DNA of 64,000 bases, from contig WGMP01000020.1 of assembly GCA_016124975.1 (NCBI GenBank), forward strand, positions 1 to 64,000, given 5' to 3'. Below, in pieces: positions 1 to 7,410 of this stretch (position 1 is its first letter; each line of letters opens with the position of its first letter). Origin of the DNA: Phycisphaera sp. Lineage in GTDB: Bacteria; Planctomycetota; Phycisphaerae; Phycisphaerales; SM1A02. Made by a program: the position numbers and the translations under genes. Under the pieces are notes generated by a model, which saw nothing but the letters and a program-made list of their open reading frames with translations, made no database searches and was not told the DNA's origin.

Positions 1-898
1 CGGCAGCTTCAACGCCGTCAACGAGCAGACGAACTACGTCGAGACCGTTGGCAGCGGGTCGACGGGATCGGTGCCTGGGACCTTCGCCATCACCCACGAC
101 GCCGCCGGCAACGTCCGCACCCGCGAGACCGTCGCGGGCGGGAACCGCCTCGCCTACCGCCACGACCGCTGGGGGCGGCTGACGGAGGTCAACTTCGAGA
201 TCAAGAACACGGCGGGATACGAGGCGAAGCCCCGCGCCCGCTACCGCTACAACGCCCTCGGCATGCGCGCGCTCGTCGAGCGCGACGCGGACACCACCGA
301 CGGCAACAACACGATCAACGAGCGCCGCTACCTCTACTACAACGCAGCGTGGCAGATCGTCGAGGAGCACGTCGACGCGGGGTTCGCCTCCGCCTCCGAC
401 CCCGTCTCCATCGACCGCATCGTCCAGAACATCTGGGGCCTCCGCTACATCGACGACCTCGTCCTCCGCCGCGTCGACGCGAACTACCCCGGCTCCGGCC
501 CCCCGAGCTTCGCCGACACCACCGCCGGCGACATCGACTGGGAGCAGTACCTCACGGACCACCAGTTCAGCGTGGTGGCGGCCGTCGGCCGCACCGGCAC
601 CCTCGCCTTCCGCATCGCCTACGACGCCTTCGGCGAGGCCCGCCACCGCCTGGGGTGCCGGGTCGCTACCGGGTACTTGCGGGTACCAGCGGGTAGTTTC
701 CTGGCACCGCGTGATAGCGCGGCGCTCCGTTCGGGAAACTGCACACAGCGCGAGAACTCCCGGGTCGCGCCACTCGACTCCCTCCTCTCTCCGTGGTGCC
801 GGGTACCTCGCGGGTTCCAACGGGTACCGCGCGGTCGCTGCGCGGCACCGCTTCCGCGGCCGAAAGAAAGACCCCGCCGTTGGGCGGGGTCGTTCTGA
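1..898 (+). CDS. RHS/YD-repeat protein, 3' end only
   Basis: The reading frame enters from upstream (codons in phase with base 2), so only the C-terminal part is visible. Residues up to about base 655 show typical RHS/YD spacing: YRYNALGMRALVERD, RRYLYYNAAWQIVEEHVD and finally IAYDAFGEARHR. RHS proteins are large secreted or surface proteins whose beta-strand repeats form a shell, often around a toxin tip. The usual sequence after a YDAFG core motif is absent. From about base 656 the frame runs through GGTACC-type short repeats and then through a copy of the tRNA terminator, so the last 80 or so residues look non-native. The gene may be truncated or a remnant. The family call is good for the first 650 bases; the true C-terminus is uncertain. 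Confidence 0.7.
   Translation, partial: GSFNAVNEQTNYVETVGSGSTGSVPGTFAITHDAAGNVRTRETVAGGNRLAYRHDRWGRLTEVNFEIKNTAGYEAKPRARYRYNALGMRALVERDADTTDGNNTINERRYLYYNAAWQIVEEHVDAGFASASDPVSIDRIVQNIWGLRYIDDLVLRRVDANYPGSGPPSFADTTAGDIDWEQYLTDHQFSVVAAVGRTGTLAFRIAYDAFGEARHRLGCRVATGYLRVPAGSFLAPRDSAALRSGNCTQRENSRVAPLDSLLSPWCRVPRGFQRVPRGRCAAPLPRPKERPRRWAGSF
655..850. repeat. Cluster of short CGGGTACC-like repeats
   Basis: Units close to CGGGTACC or CGGGTTCC recur at about 674, 681, 804, 815 and 823, in two blocks that both begin GTGCCGGGT. They separate a recognisable RHS sequence from the tRNA 3'-end duplication. No function is assigned. Confidence 0.5.
870..891 (-). terminator. Second copy of tRNA-Cys intrinsic terminator
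   Basis: A perfect 9-bp stem with a GTTG loop, followed on the minus strand by TTTCTTTC. It is identical to the copy at 963-984 and probably backs it up. Confidence 0.75.
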
Positions 899-962
899 AG
901 GTCGCGGTGGGATTTGAACCCCGCGAGCGAAGCGAGCTCAATCCCACCGCGGCCGAAAGAAA

Positions 963-984
963 GACCCCGCCGTTGGGCGGGGTC
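963..984 (-). terminator. Intrinsic terminator of tRNA-Cys
   Basis: A 9-bp GC stem (GACCCCGCC paired with GGCGGGGTC) with a 4-base loop lies 8 bases after the tRNA 3' end. It is followed on the minus strand by TTTCTTTC. Confidence 0.85.
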
Positions 985-992
985 GTTCTGAA

Positions 993-1065
993 GGTCGCGG
1001 TGGGATTTGAACCCACGAATCACGGATTTGCAATCCGTTCCCTTAGGCCACTTGGGTACGCGACC
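993..1065 (-). tRNA. tRNA-Cys (GCA)
   Basis: The 73-base minus-strand sequence folds into a full cloverleaf. It has a 7-bp acceptor stem (GGTCGCG with CGCGACC), a D-arm closed by CCC/GGG, an anticodon stem ACGGA/TCCGT with loop TTGCAAA, and a T-arm GTGGG-TTCAAAT-CCCAC. The anticodon is GCA, which reads cysteine codons UGC/UGU. CCA is not encoded. It delivers cysteine to the ribosome. A strong terminator follows directly, so it is a single-gene transcript. Confidence 0.95.
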
Positions 1066-1081
1066 GTGGCTTGGACGCGGA

Positions 1082-1113
1082 ATCATACTCGCTCCGATCG
1101 GAGGCCGCGTCAA
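1082..1113 (-). promoter_or_regulatory. Possible tRNA-Cys promoter with palindromic spacer
   Basis: Reading the minus strand, TTGACG (1108-1113) and TATGAT (1082-1087) lie upstream of the tRNA, but the 20-base spacer is longer than the usual 16-18. The spacer contains the perfect 12-base palindrome CTCCGATCGGAG (1092-1103), which could be an operator. Confidence 0.4.
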
Positions 1114-1243
1114 TGCAAACCCGCCGCTCGGAGGGAAGAACCGTGGACGGACCCGTTCCTACAGTCGGCGTAGGCCGATTTTCCGTGCCTTCCGTGGCTT
1201 GCGCGCTGCGGGTCTCGGGAAGAAACTGCCGAAGACACCTCTG

Positions 1244-2260
1244 ATGAAGCCGCACGCGCACACACCCACCTTGCTCGCCGCAGCCGCAACGGCGCTCGCC
1301 TTGGTTCTCGTCCCCGTCGGGGCGGTTCGCGCGCAGGGCACCTCGCAGCCTGGGACACCGCCTCCTGCTGCGGCGCCTGGCGCGGGATCGGGCGCCGCGA
1401 AGGGCGCCGGCTCGGGCACCGCACCGTCGGCTCCCTCGGGCACGGAGGTCCTCGGCTTCCGCCTTCCGCTGCTCCGCGAGGGCAGCATGGTGAACCGCGT
1501 CCACGGCGACATCACGCTCGACCCTGGCGAGCGGCACTGGCTCTTCCGCCCGCTCAAGCCGGAGGCGGGCAACCTGCGACGCGAGTTCGTCTTGCTTCCC
1601 TCGCCGACGCTCGAGGAGATGCTGCGGACGATGCAGCTCTCTCCCTCGCCCGTTGAGTTCGAGGTGTCTGGGCGCGTCTTCATTTACAAGGGCCGCAACT
1701 ACCTGCTGCCCGAGTTCGCGCCGCCGATCGTGCGGTTCGATGTGAAGCCCGGCGAGACGCCTCCCGCGAACGCGGCCGTCGAGACGGCGCCGAACGGAGC
1801 ATCGAAGTTCGTTCCCGCTGCGGGGGCTGCGGGCGATGGTGGCGCTGCAGACGCGGATGATGCAGCCGTGATCGACCTTGAGAAGCGGCTCGTCGAGCGC
1901 GTTGGCCGCGCGCCCGCGGAGCGGCTCACCGAGAGCCTCGAGTCGCGCGAGGCGCGGCTCGCCAAGGAGCGCGAGCTTCCGGCGCCCGGCGCGCGCATCG
2001 TGCTGCGTGCGGGCAAGATCTCGCGCGACCCTCAGACGGGCTCGTGGCGCTTCGTGCCAGAGCAGGCCTCGGGCGTGGGCGATGGGTCGGTCGAGATCCT
2101 TCCGTGCCTGATGCTCGAGCGGCTCGAGTTGGCGACCCGCGAGTCGGACGCGCCGCCGATGGTGCTCCTCTCGGGCACGCTCACGGTCTTCGAAGGGCGG
2201 ACCTACCTGCTTCCCACGAGCTTCCGACGCGCCCGCGAGGGCCGTGGGATCGGGCCTTGA
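1244..2260 (+). CDS. Exported hypothetical protein with duplicated YLLP motif
   Basis: This 338-residue protein has an N-terminal signal peptide ending near AVRAQG (about residue 31). A Gly/Ala/Pro-rich linker follows, to about residue 66. Two related segments follow: VSGRVFIYKGRNYLLPEF near residue 141 and LSGTLTVFEGRTYLLPTSF near residue 308. This suggests an internal duplication of a small beta-rich unit. Between them lies a charged, probably helical stretch rich in Arg and Glu. The ATG at 1244 is chosen because it begins the hydrophobic signal; the open frame upstream crosses the tRNA gene. I do not recognise the family. The likely location is the periplasm. Confidence 0.75.
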   Translation: MKPHAHTPTLLAAAATALALVLVPVGAVRAQGTSQPGTPPPAAAPGAGSGAAKGAGSGTAPSAPSGTEVLGFRLPLLREGSMVNRVHGDITLDPGERHWLFRPLKPEAGNLRREFVLLPSPTLEEMLRTMQLSPSPVEFEVSGRVFIYKGRNYLLPEFAPPIVRFDVKPGETPPANAAVETAPNGASKFVPAAGAAGDGGAADADDAAVIDLEKRLVERVGRAPAERLTESLESREARLAKERELPAPGARIVLRAGKISRDPQTGSWRFVPEQASGVGDGSVEILPCLMLERLELATRESDAPPMVLLSGTLTVFEGRTYLLPTSFRRAREGRGIGP

Positions 2261-2291
2261 CGAGGACTGTCGTTCGCGGCGCGTGAGCGAT

Positions 2292-2398
2292 CACGCGCGG
2301 CGACCTGCATCACGCGCGGCGATCTGCATCACGCGCGGCGATCTGCATCACGCGCGGCGACCTGCATCACGCGCGGCGACCTGCATCACGCGCGGCGT
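2292..2398. repeat. 19-bp tandem repeat array
   Basis: Five full copies of CACGCGCGGCGACCTGCAT (with C/T at one position) and a partial sixth fill the gap. They end at base 2398, one base before the end of the minus-strand gene 2399-3955. Confidence 0.9.
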
Positions 2399-3955
2399 TC
2401 AGCTCCACGCACCGAGCAGAATGGCGAGGTCCGCGGCGCCGACCGAGCCGTCGCCGTCAAGGTCGCCCGTTCCGCCCTTCGCGCCCCACTGGCCGAGCAG
2501 GTCGGCGAGGTCGGCTGCGTCGACGATGCCGTCGCCGTTCAGGTCGCCCGTCACACCGCCACCAGGGCCTCCGAGCGTGCCGTCCGCGCCGACGCGCGCC
2601 GCGAAGACATCGCTGGCACCCGTGGTGACGCCACCCTGCCAGACCAGCGCGCAGCCGTCGCCGTCCGCGGGCGCGCTTGCGAGGCGGTACTTCACGCCCG
2701 AGCTCACGGCGACATCGGCCGACCACTCGACCGCGCCCGCGCCCGAGAGGCGCTTCACGCGGATGTTGTCCTGGATGGCGCTCGACGAATCGGCATAGAA
2801 GCAGACGACGCCGTCGCCCGCGCGGCCTGCGGTGGCCCAGGCGCGCGAATAGGTGCTCGACATGGGCTCGACCGCGACGCCGCTGGCGCCCCACTGCCGC
2901 ACGCCCTTCGCGAAGCACTGGCCGAAGACACCGTAGATCGAGGTGTTCGGCGTCTGCTGCGACCAGAACACATAGAGGCGGTCGTCGGCACCGAGCACCA
3001 TCGAGGGCGAGACACGGTTGTCGGTCGTGGTCGTGGTGACGGAGACGCCGCTGGTGCCGTAGAGCGCGGCGCCCGACGCGTTCACGCGTTGGACATGGCT
3101 CTGGAGCGGGCTCGTCGAGTACCACGAGAAGTAGGCGCCGCCCGCGCCATCGGGGATGAAGCTCGGGAAGCTGCCGAACTGGAGCGAGCCCGTCGTGAAG
3201 ACGGCCGTTCCGATCGCGGCCCACGGGCGCGAGCCGTCGGCGTTGATGCGGTGGGCGCGCAGGACCTTCGCGCCGGTGAAGGTGGTGTAGCGCACGCACG
3301 AGACGATGACCGCGCCGTCGACAGACGGCTGGATGTCGGCGGGGATCTGCGTGGCGCCCGACTCGGTGATGGTGACGGGCGTGGCGAGGGTGGGCGCACC
3401 CGTCGCTGCGTCGAAGCGCTGGATGCGCGGCGTGGCGTTGAGCGCGTGCGCGACCCACACGGCGCCGTCGCTTGCGACCGTGACACGGCCGACATTGACG
3501 CCCGACGCGGCCGTGACGACCTGCGCCCAGCGCGCGGCGCCCGACGCGTCGAGCGACTTCACGCGGATCGCAGGCGTGCCTGCGCTCGGGTGGTCGTAGG
3601 CGAGGTAGACATTGCCAGCGGCGTCGGACGCGAGGCCGTAGTCGGTGGTCGACGACTGCGCACGGTCCTCGACGACGACGGGCGCGGCCCACACCGCGTT
3701 GCCGTCGCGGTCGATGCGGGTGACCATCACGTCGTAGCCTGACCCCGAGAGGAAGCTGATGTAGTGGCCGCCGTTCGGCGCGGGCGCGAATTTGGGCTGG
3801 ACATCGTCGCTTGCCGTCGCCTGGACGGCGAGCGGGGCCGACGCGTCCGACGAGAACTGCGCGGAGGCGAGGCTGGTGACGGCGAGGGCCGTGGCACAGG
3901 CCGTGGCGACGACGGAGCGGCGCGCGGCGCCACGGGGGGAGGCGGCAATCTGCAT
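2399..3955 (-). CDS. Secreted protein with dockerin-like C-terminus
   Basis: This 518-residue protein starts with a signal peptide (Arg-rich N-terminus, hydrophobic core, cut near LASAQF). The central 400 residues are repetitive beta-type sequence of propeller character, with recurring VWVAHA/AWAA-like strands and GxxAW segments as in secreted planctomycete proteins that describe no known enzyme. Residues near the C-terminus carry two Ca-binding-loop-like repeats, GDLNGDGIVDAADLADLLGQ and GDLDGDGSVGAADLAILLGA. Such dockerin-like tails are known in Planctomycetes as C-terminal tags of exported proteins; cohesin binding has not been shown for them. The central function is unknown. A 19-bp repeat array abuts its 3' end. 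Confidence 0.85.
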   Translation of the reverse strand: MQIAASPRGAARRSVVATACATALAVTSLASAQFSSDASAPLAVQATASDDVQPKFAPAPNGGHYISFLSGSGYDVMVTRIDRDGNAVWAAPVVVEDRAQSSTTDYGLASDAAGNVYLAYDHPSAGTPAIRVKSLDASGAARWAQVVTAASGVNVGRVTVASDGAVWVAHALNATPRIQRFDAATGAPTLATPVTITESGATQIPADIQPSVDGAVIVSCVRYTTFTGAKVLRAHRINADGSRPWAAIGTAVFTTGSLQFGSFPSFIPDGAGGAYFSWYSTSPLQSHVQRVNASGAALYGTSGVSVTTTTTDNRVSPSMVLGADDRLYVFWSQQTPNTSIYGVFGQCFAKGVRQWGASGVAVEPMSSTYSRAWATAGRAGDGVVCFYADSSSAIQDNIRVKRLSGAGAVEWSADVAVSSGVKYRLASAPADGDGCALVWQGGVTTGASDVFAARVGADGTLGGPGGGVTGDLNGDGIVDAADLADLLGQWGAKGGTGDLDGDGSVGAADLAILLGAWS

Positions 3956-4175
3956 CGGGGCAGCATGACCGCGCCCGCACCTTCAGCCAAGGGGGCGGAC
4001 GCAGCAGGCGGGAGAAATCGCACGGATTCCCTGCCGCGATTCGGCTCTCGGACGCGATGATGGAATCTTCCCGCGTCGGGGCGCCTCTTTCGGCGCTCCC
4101 CGACGCGAGCACCCGTTGCCGCGCTCGCGTGTCGCCGTTGTCTTCGGTCGTTCCTCCGCTGTCCAGGAGTTCCGC

Positions 4176-6395
4176 ATGCAGCCCTTGCAGTCGATCTCGC
4201 GCCAGGCACGCACCACGACATTGGCGACGCTTGTCGGCGCGGCGCTGCTCTTCGCCGCGGCAACCGCGGATGCAAGCGCGCAGGACAAGAAGGGCGCGGA
4301 GCCGCCCGTGCGCGTGGCACCGTCGCAGCCTGCGGCGGCGCCGCCGATGCCGCGTGATGTCGCCCCCCCGCCGCCATCGATGAAGCCGACGCCAGCGCCG
4401 CCGATTCGGGCGACGCCATCGCGCCCGACGACGCCGCCCCCTGCGGCGCAGCCGCCTGCGAAGCGCGTGGACCCTGCACCCGCGCCGAAGCGCGTCGACC
4501 CTTTCCCGCCGGTGAAGCGAACGGACCCAGCACCCGCGCCGAAGCGGATCGACCCTGTGCCGCCCGCGAAGCGCGTCGATCCGGCGCCTGCGCCGAGGCG
4601 CGTCGACCCTGTGCCGCCTGCGAAGCGTGCGGACCCAGCACCCGCGCCGAAGCGCGTCGACCCTGTGCCGCCTGCGAAGCGTGCGGACCCAGCACCCGCG
4701 CCGAAGCGCGTCGACCCTGTGCCGCCAGCGAAGCGCGTCGATCCGGCGCCTGCGCCGAAGCGCGTCGAACCTGTGCCGCCAGCGAAGCGCGTCGATCCGG
4801 CGCCTGCACCGAAGCGCGTCGACCCTGTGCCGCCTGCGAAGCGCGTGGACCCTGCGCCTGTGCCGAAGCGCGTCGACCCTGTGCCGCCCGCGAAGCGCGT
4901 GGACCCTGCGCCCGCACCGAAACGCGTCGACCCTGTGCCGCCTGCGAAGCGCGTCGACCCGGCGCCTGCGCCGAAGCGCGATGACCCTGCGCCGCCTGCG
5001 AAGCGGGTTCCGCCCTCGCGGCCTTCCGTGCTCGATGACGATGCGCGGATTCCGACGACGCCGCCGCCAGCGCGCGACGGCCGCGGCAGCGTGACTCCTA
5101 CGACGGACGACCGCAGCAAGGCCCGCGATCTCCCGAAGATCGATGACCGCAGCAAGACCCGCGATCTCCCCAAGGTCGACGATCGCACCAGGACGAACGA
5201 CCTGCCGCGAGTCGGCGGAGGCGACGACGCGCGCCGCGCGCGGCCGATCGGCGTCGACCCCGTGGCACCGACGCCGCGCGCGGACACGACCCGCATCGTC
5301 GACACCATCGCACGCAAGCAGGACCGCTTCGTTTCATCGACCGTGGGCGGCGTGCCGATCTCGCTTGCGGACCCGCTGCGGGCGCCTTCATCGCCGTCCG
5401 CATCGCCATCCTCGTCGCGCACCGAACCCGCCGCAGCGACCTACACCGCCTATGTCACGGGCGTCTCGCACGCGAACGGATGGCACCCGTCCTCGCGCTG
5501 GTCGAGCTGCGGCCCCGCGCATGTGTGGCAGCCCTATGTCTGTCGTCGCGGGCTCTCGATCTCCGTCGGCTTTGGAAGCGGCTTCAGCTTCGGCTTCTTC
5601 TACGGCACGAGCTGCGCGCCGCTCGTCTCGAGCTGGTGCAACCCGTGGTGGGACGGCTACGCGTCGTACTGGACCTGCGCGCCGCGGCACTGCGCGTGGG
5701 GCGATGTGTGGTGGAGCAACTGGTGCAGGCCCGCGTGGAGCGCGCCGTACTGCTGGAGCCCGCATCGCCCGTGGTGGTGGTCGAGCTATGCCTGCGGCCC
5801 GTGCCCGTGGCCGGCGTGGACGCCAAGCTATGCCTACGCGCCCATCGTGTGCGCAACGGTGATCCCCTCGTACACGGTGACGACGGTGGTCTCGACCCTG
5901 CCCCCGGCACCCGCCGTCGTCGTGCAGCCCGTCGCGCCGCCGAATCCGCAGGCCCTCTGGTCTGCGCTCGCGGCGGGATACGACGACAACGCAGAGGACG
6001 GCTTCGCGATCCTCGCGGCGGAAGATCCGCTCGAGCGCGCGTGGTTCGTCGGCCAGGGCTTCGCGCGCGCCTTCCGCGGTGAGACTGCGTGGGCGGCCGT
6101 CATCCTCGAGCAGGCGTTCGCGATCGACCCGTCGAGCGTCGAGCGCGTGTCGCGCGACCCGCTGCTCGTGGCGCGCCTCGAGGCGCTCGAGCGGTCGCTT
6201 GCGCCGCTCACCTCGGGCGCGGCGCCGTCGCTCGACGCGATGCTTGTGACCGCGGCCAGCCAGGCCGCGCGCGGCGACCTGAACGCGGCCTACTTCACCG
6301 CCACCTCCGCGGAGGCAGAGGGCGACCGACGGGCGGGCACCGCCACGCTGATCGACTGGCTGCGTCGCGAGATCAGGCTGCGCGGGACGCCGTGA
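4176..6395 (+). CDS. Proline-repeat exported protein with Trp/Cys-rich core
   Basis: The ATG at 4176 follows an AGGAG Shine-Dalgarno and opens a signal peptide (cut near ADASAQ), giving 739 residues. Residues from about 90 to 280 are an imperfect repeat of the type KRVDPAPAPKRVDPVPPA, a basic proline-rich rod that could span the cell wall or periplasm. The region from about residue 430 to 570 is extraordinarily rich in Trp, Cys, Tyr and Pro (for example WWSNWCRPAW) and may be disulfide-stabilised. The final 150 residues look helical and TPR-like (AWAAVILEQAFAIDP). No enzymatic motif is seen. Function unknown; a surface or envelope role is inferred. Confidence 0.8.
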   Translation: MQPLQSISRQARTTTLATLVGAALLFAAATADASAQDKKGAEPPVRVAPSQPAAAPPMPRDVAPPPPSMKPTPAPPIRATPSRPTTPPPAAQPPAKRVDPAPAPKRVDPFPPVKRTDPAPAPKRIDPVPPAKRVDPAPAPRRVDPVPPAKRADPAPAPKRVDPVPPAKRADPAPAPKRVDPVPPAKRVDPAPAPKRVEPVPPAKRVDPAPAPKRVDPVPPAKRVDPAPVPKRVDPVPPAKRVDPAPAPKRVDPVPPAKRVDPAPAPKRDDPAPPAKRVPPSRPSVLDDDARIPTTPPPARDGRGSVTPTTDDRSKARDLPKIDDRSKTRDLPKVDDRTRTNDLPRVGGGDDARRARPIGVDPVAPTPRADTTRIVDTIARKQDRFVSSTVGGVPISLADPLRAPSSPSASPSSSRTEPAAATYTAYVTGVSHANGWHPSSRWSSCGPAHVWQPYVCRRGLSISVGFGSGFSFGFFYGTSCAPLVSSWCNPWWDGYASYWTCAPRHCAWGDVWWSNWCRPAWSAPYCWSPHRPWWWSSYACGPCPWPAWTPSYAYAPIVCATVIPSYTVTTVVSTLPPAPAVVVQPVAPPNPQALWSALAAGYDDNAEDGFAILAAEDPLERAWFVGQGFARAFRGETAWAAVILEQAFAIDPSSVERVSRDPLLVARLEALERSLAPLTSGAAPSLDAMLVTAASQAARGDLNAAYFTATSAEAEGDRRAGTATLIDWLRREIRLRGTP
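4459..5008 (+). repeat. Tandem repeat encoding KRVDP(A/V)P(A/P) units
   Basis: Imperfect tandem units of about 27 to 30 bases alternate GCGAAGCGCGTCGACCC with CGCCTGCGCCGAAG-like sequence inside the preceding gene. The encoded Lys-Arg/Pro pattern is kept while synonymous positions vary. Confidence 0.8.
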
Positions 6396-6416
6396 CGGCG
6401 CGCCGCGTGCGCCGCA

Positions 6417-7304
6417 TCACACGCCGGTCCACGCGCCGAGGAGCGCCGCGAGGTCGGCCGCGTTGACGGTGCCGTTTCCGTCGATGTCGCCAGGGCCTGC
6501 CGTGCCCCACGCGCCGAGGAGAAGCGCGAGATCGACCGCGTTCACGGCGTTGTCGTTGTTGAGGTCGGCTGGGTTCGACGGCGGAAGCGTGTAGACGACG
6601 GTGAGCTGCGGCCGCGTCGCGGCGCCCGCCTCGCGGCTGTCGAAGCGCTTGACGCTCTGCATGGTCCCCTCGTTGCCCTGCACGCACCAACCGAAGTTCG
6701 TGGCGGGCGCGTTCACCCAGCCCTGCACATCGGCGACGAGGCCAGGGGTGCTCGCCCAGGTGTAGAAGCCCATCCCCGTGACATTGCGCGTGGCGCTCGC
6801 CGTGGCCACGAACTGCCCGCCCGGCGTGGCCCACGCGGTGCCGGGGTAGAAGCGGTGCTGCCAAGTGACATCGTTCGACTGCGCCGCCGCGCCGCCGCCG
6901 CCGAAGGCGACGCTCGCGCCCTCGCCCCACGAGGCGGTGAAGCGCTTGAACGAGATCGGCTGCGAGGTCGAGTTGCCCGCGGCGGAGCAGTAGAGCCGCA
7001 GCGAGACACTGGTGATGGTCGAGCCCGCGGGGATCGAGGTGAGGTCGAAGCGCAGCGCGCCGCGGCGGAGCGTTCCGCCGCCGTTCACATTCACGCGGCC
7101 TGCGAAGAAGTACTGCGCAGCGCCCGCGCTGAAGGCGCCCGTCGGGTCCTCGATGATCGTGTTGTCGGCGACGCTGACGAGCACCTTCTGGTCGGCGTCG
7201 GCGGCATGGGACGCGGCGAGCGCGAGGGCCGACACAGCGGCCGCCATCAGGCGCGCTGCGGGGCGATTTGCGGGGGATCGTGTCGCTTGCGTGGAGAGTC
7301 GCAT
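6417..7304 (-). CDS. DNRLRE-domain secreted protein with dockerin-like tail
   Basis: This 295-residue protein has a signal peptide (residues 1 to about 37, cut near AADAD). The domain after it matches the DNRLRE pattern of secreted carbohydrate-associated proteins: VSVADNTIIED, then a RGALRFDLTSIPAGSTI strand pair and VSLRLYC. The C-terminus holds two dockerin-like repeats, ADLNNDNAVNAVDLALLLGA and GDIDGNGTVNAADLAALLGA. It sits between two other dockerin-tailed genes, suggesting a block of co-exported proteins. The substrate is unknown. The start is the first ATG before the signal peptide. Confidence 0.85.
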   Translation of the reverse strand: MRLSTQATRSPANRPAARLMAAAVSALALAASHAADADQKVLVSVADNTIIEDPTGAFSAGAAQYFFAGRVNVNGGGTLRRGALRFDLTSIPAGSTITSVSLRLYCSAAGNSTSQPISFKRFTASWGEGASVAFGGGGAAAQSNDVTWQHRFYPGTAWATPGGQFVATASATRNVTGMGFYTWASTPGLVADVQGWVNAPATNFGWCVQGNEGTMQSVKRFDSREAGAATRPQLTVVYTLPPSNPADLNNDNAVNAVDLALLLGAWGTAGPGDIDGNGTVNAADLAALLGAWTGV

Positions 7305-7410
7305 GGTCGTGTGTGCCTTACGGTTCGGTTCGTCGTCGCGTGCCTGACTGACTCACTGACTGCCTGCGTCGCGCGCCGCGCGTTCGCGCCCCCGGGCCCG
7401 CGCGATTCGC

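Larger units (their letters stand above)
854..1014. repeat. 68-bp direct repeat of tRNA-Cys 3' end plus terminator
   Basis: Bases 854-921 and 947-1014 are identical by eye and lie 93 bp apart. Each copy holds a GC-rich hairpin terminator (minus-strand sense) and the last 22 bases of the tRNA-Cys gene. In the first copy the tRNA sequence stops inside the T-loop. It continues into an inverted copy of its own stem, making a palindrome at 902-951 around GCGAGCGAAGCGAGC. Duplication of a tRNA 3' end is what integration of a mobile element at a tRNA gene leaves behind, but no integrase is visible here. Slippage or a local duplication is the alternative. Confidence 0.9.
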
